A stretch of DNA of 10,686 nt from Enterobacteriaceae bacterium UBA2655 (GTDB lineage Bacteria; Pseudomonadota; Gammaproteobacteria; Enterobacterales; Enterobacteriaceae): the NCBI GenBank assembly GCA_002359495.1, contig DENB01000104.1:1-10686 (forward strand). The letters are read 5' to 3'. The notes under the pieces were generated by a model that did not search any database, was not told where the DNA came from, and worked only from the letters and a program-made list of their open reading frames with translations. Shown here piece by piece: positions 7,187 through 10,686 of this stretch. Position numbers and translations under genes: made by a program. Each line of letters begins with the position of its first letter. The stretch's first letter is position 1.

Positions 7187-8210
7187 ATGCGTTCTGACGC
7201 CACCATTCGGCGAGTAGAATGCCGGTCGCGACCGAGACGTTCAGACTCTCGACGTTGCCGGTGCCGCCGATCGACAGGCTCATGTCGCCCTGCTGGAACG
7301 TGGTGTCGGTGAGACCTTCGCTCTCCTGCCCCAGCACCAGCACCATTTTTTCCGGCAGCGCCGCTTCGGCCAGCGGCGTGCCTTTATGGCTGGAGGTGGT
7401 GACGATGGTATAACCGGCGTTACGGAACTCCGCCAGACCTTCGGCAAAGCTGCTGCCGCTGATAGCCTGAACGTGCTCGGCCCCGCCTTCCGCGGTGCGT
7501 ACCGCCGCGCCGGACTCCAGCAGCGACGCGTCGTCGACCAGCAGCCCTTTCGCGCCGAAGTGCGCGCAGCTACGCATAATGCCGCCGAGGTTGTGCGGGT
7601 TGCTGACATCTTCCAGCGCCAGCACGCAATCTTTGGTTCCGGCCTGCGCCAGCCAGTCGCTGACCGCCATGCCCATACGCTTTTTAATCAGGAAACAGAC
7701 GCCGCCATGGTGCTCGGTGCCGGATGCTTTCGCCAGCTCCGCGTCATCGACGACATGATACGCTTTGCGGTTGGCCGCCAGCCAGCGCAGCGCTTCGCGA
7801 AAACGCGGCGTCACGCTCTGCACGAACCAGGCGCGCACAATCGCTTCCGGGCGGCTCTGGAACAGCGCCTGACAGGCGTTTTCGCCGTAGACGCGCGTCT
7901 CTTCCATGCGCTGACGGCGGATCTGTTCAGGATCGATAACGCTTTTACCGCTGATGCCGCCATGATCGGGCTTGTTCTCGTCATTTGGCGCGCGCGAAAC
8001 GGTGCGCCACGGCGAGTCGCCGGCGCCGCGCGGTTTACGTGCGCTATCGTCATTGCGGCGGCCACCAGAACGACGATTATCTTCCTGGCGCGCAGCTGGA
8101 CGGCCTCCTTTCCCGGTACGAGGATTTTGTCCGCGCGAACGGTTCTCTTCCTCGCCACGTACATACATCACTTTTACCTTGCCGCTTTTGCCTTTAAATT
8201 CGTCGTTCAT
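7185..8210 (-). CDS. yfiF: SPOUT-family RNA methyltransferase-like protein YfiF
   Basis: A 341-residue protein of the SpoU/TrmH branch of the SPOUT superfamily, whose members transfer a methyl group from S-adenosylmethionine to ribose 2'-OH in tRNA or rRNA. I know of no established substrate for this member. Residues 1-105 are basic, low in hydrophobics and rich in Arg, Gly and Asp, likely disordered and RNA-binding. Residues 106-177 ([12 protein letters not shown] to GGVCFLIKK) look like the L30e-type substrate-binding domain. The knotted catalytic domain follows, with motif 1 [10 protein letters not shown] (204-213), motif 2 [10 protein letters not shown] (291-300) and motif 3 [15 protein letters not shown] (316-330). 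The ATG at 8210 is chosen because a perfect AGGAGG lies just upstream (8216-8221) and the family starts MNDE; an in-frame extension to 8333 would run through the trxC promoter. It is convergent with emrB and divergent from trxC. Confidence 0.93.
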   Translation of the reverse strand: MNDEFKGKSGKVKVMYVRGEEENRSRGQNPRTGKGGRPAARQEDNRRSGGRRNDDSARKPRGAGDSPWRTVSRAPNDENKPDHGGISGKSVIDPEQIRRQRMEETRVYGENACQALFQSRPEAIVRAWFVQSVTPRFREALRWLAANRKAYHVVDDAELAKASGTEHHGGVCFLIKKRMGMAVSDWLAQAGTKDCVLALEDVSNPHNLGGIMRSCAHFGAKGLLVDDASLLESGAAVRTAEGGAEHVQAISGSSFAEGLAEFRNAGYTIVTTSSHKGTPLAEAALPEKMVLVLGQESEGLTDTTFQQGDMSLSIGGTGNVESLNVSVATGILLAEWWRQNA

Positions 8211-8215
8211 CTGAT

Positions 8216-8221
8216 CCTCCT
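8216..8221 (-). promoter_or_regulatory. Ribosome binding site of yfiF
   Basis: AGGAGG on the minus strand, 5 bases before the ATG at 8210-8208. It is a full consensus Shine-Dalgarno sequence and decides the start against longer in-frame options. Confidence 0.85.
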
Positions 8222-8295
8222 GCATTGAGAGCGCGCAGATTACCTTATGTCCTAATGCTAAGCTATCAACTATTGTACCTATTGGATAATCCACA

Positions 8296-8324
8296 TTGAG
8301 CCTTTTCGGCCGCCCTTCCATAAT
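8296..8324 (+). promoter_or_regulatory. Candidate sigma-70 promoter of trxC
   Basis: TTGAGC (8296-8301) and CATAAT (8319-8324) are separated by exactly 17 bases, matching 4 of 6 and 5 of 6 consensus positions. Transcription would start near 8331, giving a leader of about 38 bases before the trxC ATG. A second -10-like GATAAT at 8285-8290 lies just upstream without a clear -35 box. Confidence 0.6.
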
Positions 8325-8369
8325 GGTCGTCATTACTCTGTGTGATACAGTCTTATTTTAGAGGTGTAT

Positions 8370-8789
8370 ATGAATACGGTATGTACCTCCTGTCAGGCAA
8401 CCAATCGCGTTCCCGAAGAGCGCGTTGCCGACGGAGCGAAATGCGGCCGCTGCGGCAGCGAGTTGTTCGATGGCGAAGTGACCAGCGCGACGGCGGAAAC
8501 GCTGGATAAATACCTGCAGGACGATTTGCCAGTGGTGGTCGATTTCTGGGCGCCCTGGTGCGGTCCCTGCGTCAACTTCGCACCGGTATTTAAAGAGGTC
8601 GCTCAGGAGCGCAAGGGCCAGATCCGTTTTATCAAGGTCAATACTGAAGCGGAACCCGCGCTGAGCGCCCGCTTCCGCATCCGCAGCATTCCCACCATCA
8701 TGCTGTTCAAAAAAGGCGAACTGGCCGATATGCTGAACGGCGCCATGCCGAAAGCGCCGTTCACCGAATGGCTGGATGAATCGCTGTAA
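8370..8789 (+). CDS. trxC: Thioredoxin 2 (TrxC), zinc-containing
   Basis: Cytoplasmic protein-disulfide reductase of the oxidative stress response, reduced by thioredoxin reductase. The 139 residues equal the E. coli length. The N-terminal zinc ribbon that separates TrxC from TrxA is complete (C5, C8, C25, C28). The thioredoxin fold follows with the active site WCGPC (C64 and C67) and the cis-proline in IPT (P108). Residue 68, directly after the active-site motif, is Val (CGPCV), where I recall Arg in E. coli TrxC. The start at 8370 is preferred over an in-frame GTG at 8364 because that GTG overlaps the GAGG ribosome site (8361-8364) and the family begins MNTVC. The gene is divergent from yfiF and followed by tapT, as in E. 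coli. In E. coli trxC is activated by OxyR; a possible but weak site lies upstream (see findings). Confidence 0.97.
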   Translation: MNTVCTSCQATNRVPEERVADGAKCGRCGSELFDGEVTSATAETLDKYLQDDLPVVVDFWAPWCGPCVNFAPVFKEVAQERKGQIRFIKVNTEAEPALSARFRIRSIPTIMLFKKGELADMLNGAMPKAPFTEWLDESL

Positions 8790-8797
8790 CGCCTGAC

Positions 8798-8816
8798 GGC
8801 CGGCGCGCTGCCGGCC
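8798..8816 (+). terminator. Terminator-like hairpin after trxC
   Basis: A perfect 7-bp GC stem (GGCCGGC with GCCGGCC) with a 5-base loop starts 8 bases after the trxC stop. It is followed by ATATTACCTTTCCC, which is not a clean T-tract, so termination may be partial and some trxC transcripts may continue into tapT. Confidence 0.5.
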
Positions 8817-8819
8817 ATA

Positions 8820-8848
8820 TTACCTTTCCCGCCCGTTTCGATTACACT
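8820..8848 (+). promoter_or_regulatory. Possible promoter of tapT-patZ
   Basis: TTACCT (8820-8825) and TACACT (8843-8848) lie 17 bases apart, after the trxC hairpin and 25 bases before the tapT start. The match to consensus is modest (3 of 6 and 4 of 6), so this is a position-supported guess. Confidence 0.3.
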
Positions 8849-8873
8849 GGCGTTTTTTCGCGTACCGAGTGCT

Positions 8874-9581
8874 ATGTCTGATAACGCCGTCCTGCGCCTG
8901 CGCGCGCAACGTCTCGCCCGTGCTACCCGTCCGTTTCTTGCCCGCGGCAACCGCGTGCTTCGCTGCCAAGGTTGTCTGCTGCCGCAAAAGCTCTGCCTCT
9001 GCCCGACTATTCAGCCGCAGTTGGCGCGCAGCCGCTTCTGCCTGGTGATGTTCGACACCGAACCCATGAAGCCGAGCAATACCGGTCGGCTGATCGCCGA
9101 TATCCTGCCGGATACGCTGGCGTTCGGCTGGTCGCGCACCGAGCCGGATCCCGCGCTGCTGCAGGCGGTTCAGAACGACGACTACCAGCCGGTAGTGGTG
9201 TTCCCCGCCGCCTATGCCGATGCCGATGCCGATCGGCCGGTACTTAACAGGCCGCCCGCCACGGGCAAGCCGCCGCTGTTTATTATGCTGGACGGTACCT
9301 GGACCGAAGCGCGCAAAATGTTTCGTAAAAGCCCCTGGCTGGACGCGCTGCCGGTGATGTCGGTCAACGTCACGACGCCGTCGCGCTATACGCTGCGCGA
9401 AGCGCACGGCGAAGGACAGCACTGTACCGCCGAAGTGGCCGCCGCGCTGCTGGCGCAGGCGGGCGACAGTCCGGCTGCGGAAGCGCTGTTCGCTCACTTT
9501 ATGCTGTTTCGCCAGCGTTATCTGGCGGGTAAGCCGCATCATCCCGTCCATCTCACGGAAACAAACGGCGAAAACGGTTAA
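8874..9581 (+). CDS. tapT: tRNA-uridine aminocarboxypropyltransferase TapT (DTW-domain protein, YfiP)
   Basis: In E. coli this enzyme transfers the 3-amino-3-carboxypropyl group of S-adenosylmethionine to uridine 47 of tRNA (acp3U47). The 235-residue protein carries the family hallmarks: a cysteine cluster for metal binding (C31, C34, C41, C43 in CQGCLLPQKLCLC), the SNTGRLIADILPD motif (residues 68-80) and the DxTW motif as DGTW (140-143), followed by EARKMFRKSPWL. The start at 8874 matches the E. coli N-terminus (NAVLRLRAQRLARATRPFLARGNRV); the ribosome site is weak (GAG, 4 bases upstream). A triple GCCGAT repeat encodes ADADAD at about residues 115-120, a small insertion relative to E. coli. 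It is followed 32 bases later by patZ in the same direction, so the two are probably co-transcribed, possibly with read-through from trxC. Confidence 0.95.
   Translation: MSDNAVLRLRAQRLARATRPFLARGNRVLRCQGCLLPQKLCLCPTIQPQLARSRFCLVMFDTEPMKPSNTGRLIADILPDTLAFGWSRTEPDPALLQAVQNDDYQPVVVFPAAYADADADRPVLNRPPATGKPPLFIMLDGTWTEARKMFRKSPWLDALPVMSVNVTTPSRYTLREAHGEGQHCTAEVAAALLAQAGDSPAAEALFAHFMLFRQRYLAGKPHHPVHLTETNGENG
9216..9233 (+). repeat. Three tandem GCCGAT hexamers inside tapT
   Basis: Three exact, in-frame copies encode Ala-Asp repeated three times in a surface-type loop. Being a multiple of three, copy-number change by slippage would keep the frame. Confidence 0.8.
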
Positions 9582-9613
9582 ACTCATCCTGACTTCATTG
9601 CAGGGAGTAAGAG

Positions 9614-10686
9614 ATGAGCCAACGCGGACTGGAAGCGCTGTTACGGCCTAAATCAATCGCGGTTATCGGCGCCTCGGTAAAATCCGGGCGCGCCGGTTAT
9701 TTAATGATGCGCAACCTGCTGGCCGGCGGCTTTAGCGGTCCTGTCCTGCCCGTCACGCCGAAATATAAAGCGGTCAGCGGCGTGCTTGCCTGGCCTGATG
9801 TCGCCAGCCTGCCGTTTCCGCCCGATCTGGCGGTGATTTGCACGCATGCGCGCCGCAATACTGAACTGTTGCAGCAGCTGGGTGAAAAAGGCTGCAAGGC
9901 CTGCATCATTCTCTCCGCGCCCGCCAGCCAGCTGGAAGAGCTGACAGCCTGCGCCAGTCGTTGGCAGATCCGCCTGCTGGGACCGAACAGCCTGGGTCTG
10001 CTCGCACCCTGGCAGGGGCTTAACGCCAGCTTTTCGCCGGTGCCGATCGAAAAAGGCCGACTGGCGTTTATCTCCCAGTCGGCGGCGGTGTCAAACACCA
10101 TTCTCGACTGGGCGCAGCAGCGCAGCCTGGGTTTTTCCTGGTTTATCGCGCTGGGCGACAGCCTGGATATCGACGTCGACGATCTGCTCGACTTTCTGGC
10201 CCGCGACGGCAAAACCAGCGCCATCCTGCTTTATCTTGAACATCTCAGCGACGCCCGACGTTTTGTTTCCGCCTCGCGCAGCGCTTCGCGCAATAAGCCG
10301 ATTCTGGTGATCAAAAGCGGCCGCAGCCGCCAGGCGCAGGCGCTGCTGGGCACGCATAGCGGATTGGATGCCGCCTGGGACGCCGCGATCCAGCGCGCCG
10401 GCCTGCTGCGCGTGCAGGATACGCATGAACTGTTTTCCGCCGTGGAATCGCTCAGCCACATGCGTCCGCTGCGCGGCGAGCGGCTGATGATCGTCAGTAA
10501 CGGCGCCGCGCCGGCCGCGCTGGCGCTGGATGCGCTTTATGCCCGCAACGGCAAGCTGGCGACGCCCGGCGCTGAAACTCTCTCCGCGCTGGAAAGCCTG
10601 CTGCCGGCGGGCGCGGGGGTCGGCAATCCCCCCGATTTTAAAGAAGAAGCGACACCCGAGCGCCACGGCGCCTGCGTGGGGGGGCT
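9614..10686 (+). CDS. patZ: Protein lysine acetyltransferase PatZ (Pka, YfiQ), 3' partial
   Basis: First 357 codons of a protein of about 886 residues in E. coli. PatZ acetylates lysines, notably in acetyl-CoA synthetase, using acetyl-CoA. The present part is the N-terminal region related to NDP-forming acyl-CoA synthetases: CoA-binding domain (RPKSIAVIGAS at residues 11-21, then LLGPNSLGLLAP at 121-132) and the succinyl-CoA-synthetase-like flavodoxin region (FISQSAAVSNTILDWA at 152-167, GDSLDIDVDDLLDF at 181-194). The catalytic GNAT domain lies beyond the window. The phospho-histidine of active synthetases is not at its expected place (ALLGTHSGLDAAW, 243-255; Leu there), in line with a non-synthetase role. 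The ATG has a good ribosome site (GGGAG, 9603-9607). From about residue 332 the sequence departs abruptly from the family, probably through sequence errors at a contig end (see findings). CRP activation is known in E. coli; no site is evident here. Confidence 0.95.
   Translation, partial: MSQRGLEALLRPKSIAVIGASVKSGRAGYLMMRNLLAGGFSGPVLPVTPKYKAVSGVLAWPDVASLPFPPDLAVICTHARRNTELLQQLGEKGCKACIILSAPASQLEELTACASRWQIRLLGPNSLGLLAPWQGLNASFSPVPIEKGRLAFISQSAAVSNTILDWAQQRSLGFSWFIALGDSLDIDVDDLLDFLARDGKTSAILLYLEHLSDARRFVSASRSASRNKPILVIKSGRSRQAQALLGTHSGLDAAWDAAIQRAGLLRVQDTHELFSAVESLSHMRPLRGERLMIVSNGAAPAALALDALYARNGKLATPGAETLSALESLLPAGAGVGNPPDFKEEATPERHGACVGG

Noticed and set aside
7386..8228. 280-codon plus-strand frame opposite yfiF
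   Set aside because: Antisense shadow of a GC-rich gene; the plus-strand product shows no family features, while the minus strand encodes all SpoU motifs.
8211..8333. In-frame N-terminal extension of yfiF by 41 codons
   Set aside because: It would run through the trxC promoter region, lacks similarity to the family N-terminus, and a consensus AGGAGG stands directly before the ATG at 8210.
8820..9587. 255-codon minus-strand frame opposite tapT
   Set aside because: Antisense shadow: low-complexity Arg/Gln/His-rich product with no domain, covering a gene with clear DTW-family motifs.
1..10686. Mobile element, prophage, CRISPR, tRNA or rRNA content
   Set aside because: I looked for transposase motifs, terminal inverted repeats, regularly spaced repeats and tRNA-like cloverleaf ends, and found none. 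All large frames are core genes, so no new defence or mobile system is claimed.

Overview
The window comes from a Gram-negative gammaproteobacterium of the order Enterobacterales. Its GC-rich composition and protein sequences close to, but clearly diverged from, E. coli K-12 suggest a Pantoea/Mixta/Erwinia-type genus; this is inference from remembered protein sequences, not a search. Every sizeable gene is a recognisable core enterobacterial gene. I see no prophage, insertion sequence, CRISPR array, rRNA, tRNA or toxin-antitoxin module, and no credible new multi-gene system.

Layout. (1) Positions 1-2113 hold the end of the glycine betaine/proline betaine ABC importer operon: proW (5' end cut off by the window) and proX, separated by a GC-rich hairpin and closed by an intrinsic terminator. 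(2) Positions 2239-3417 hold an intact 12-TM MFS transporter in the position of E. coli ygaY, which is a pseudogene in K-12; the valine exporter genes ygaZ/ygaH that follow it in E. coli are absent. (3) Positions 3418-3734 are a 317-base gap of mixed base composition that should contain the mprA promoter and operator. (4) Positions 3735-7186 hold the multidrug efflux operon mprA(emrR)-emrA-emrB, with a clear intrinsic terminator between the repressor gene and the pump genes, and another after emrB. (5) Positions 7185-10686 hold yfiF (minus strand, SPOUT-family RNA methyltransferase-like), then divergently trxC (thioredoxin 2), tapT/yfiP (tRNA acp3U transferase) and the first 357 codons of patZ/yfiQ (protein lysine acetyltransferase). 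This order matches the E. coli yfiF-trxC-yfiP-yfiQ cluster.

How the genes work together. ProW and ProX serve osmoprotectant uptake. MprA represses the operon for the EmrA-EmrB pump, which with an outer-membrane channel (TolC in E. coli) exports hydrophobic drugs and uncouplers. The yfiF-to-patZ block joins RNA modification, redox repair and protein acetylation.

The points most worth a second look are the terminator inside the mprA-emrAB operon, the structured gap before mprA with a perfect extended -10 on the opposite strand, the emrB/yfiF junction that joins two blocks far apart in E. coli, and the last ~80 bases, which look like low-quality sequence at a contig end rather than real patZ.
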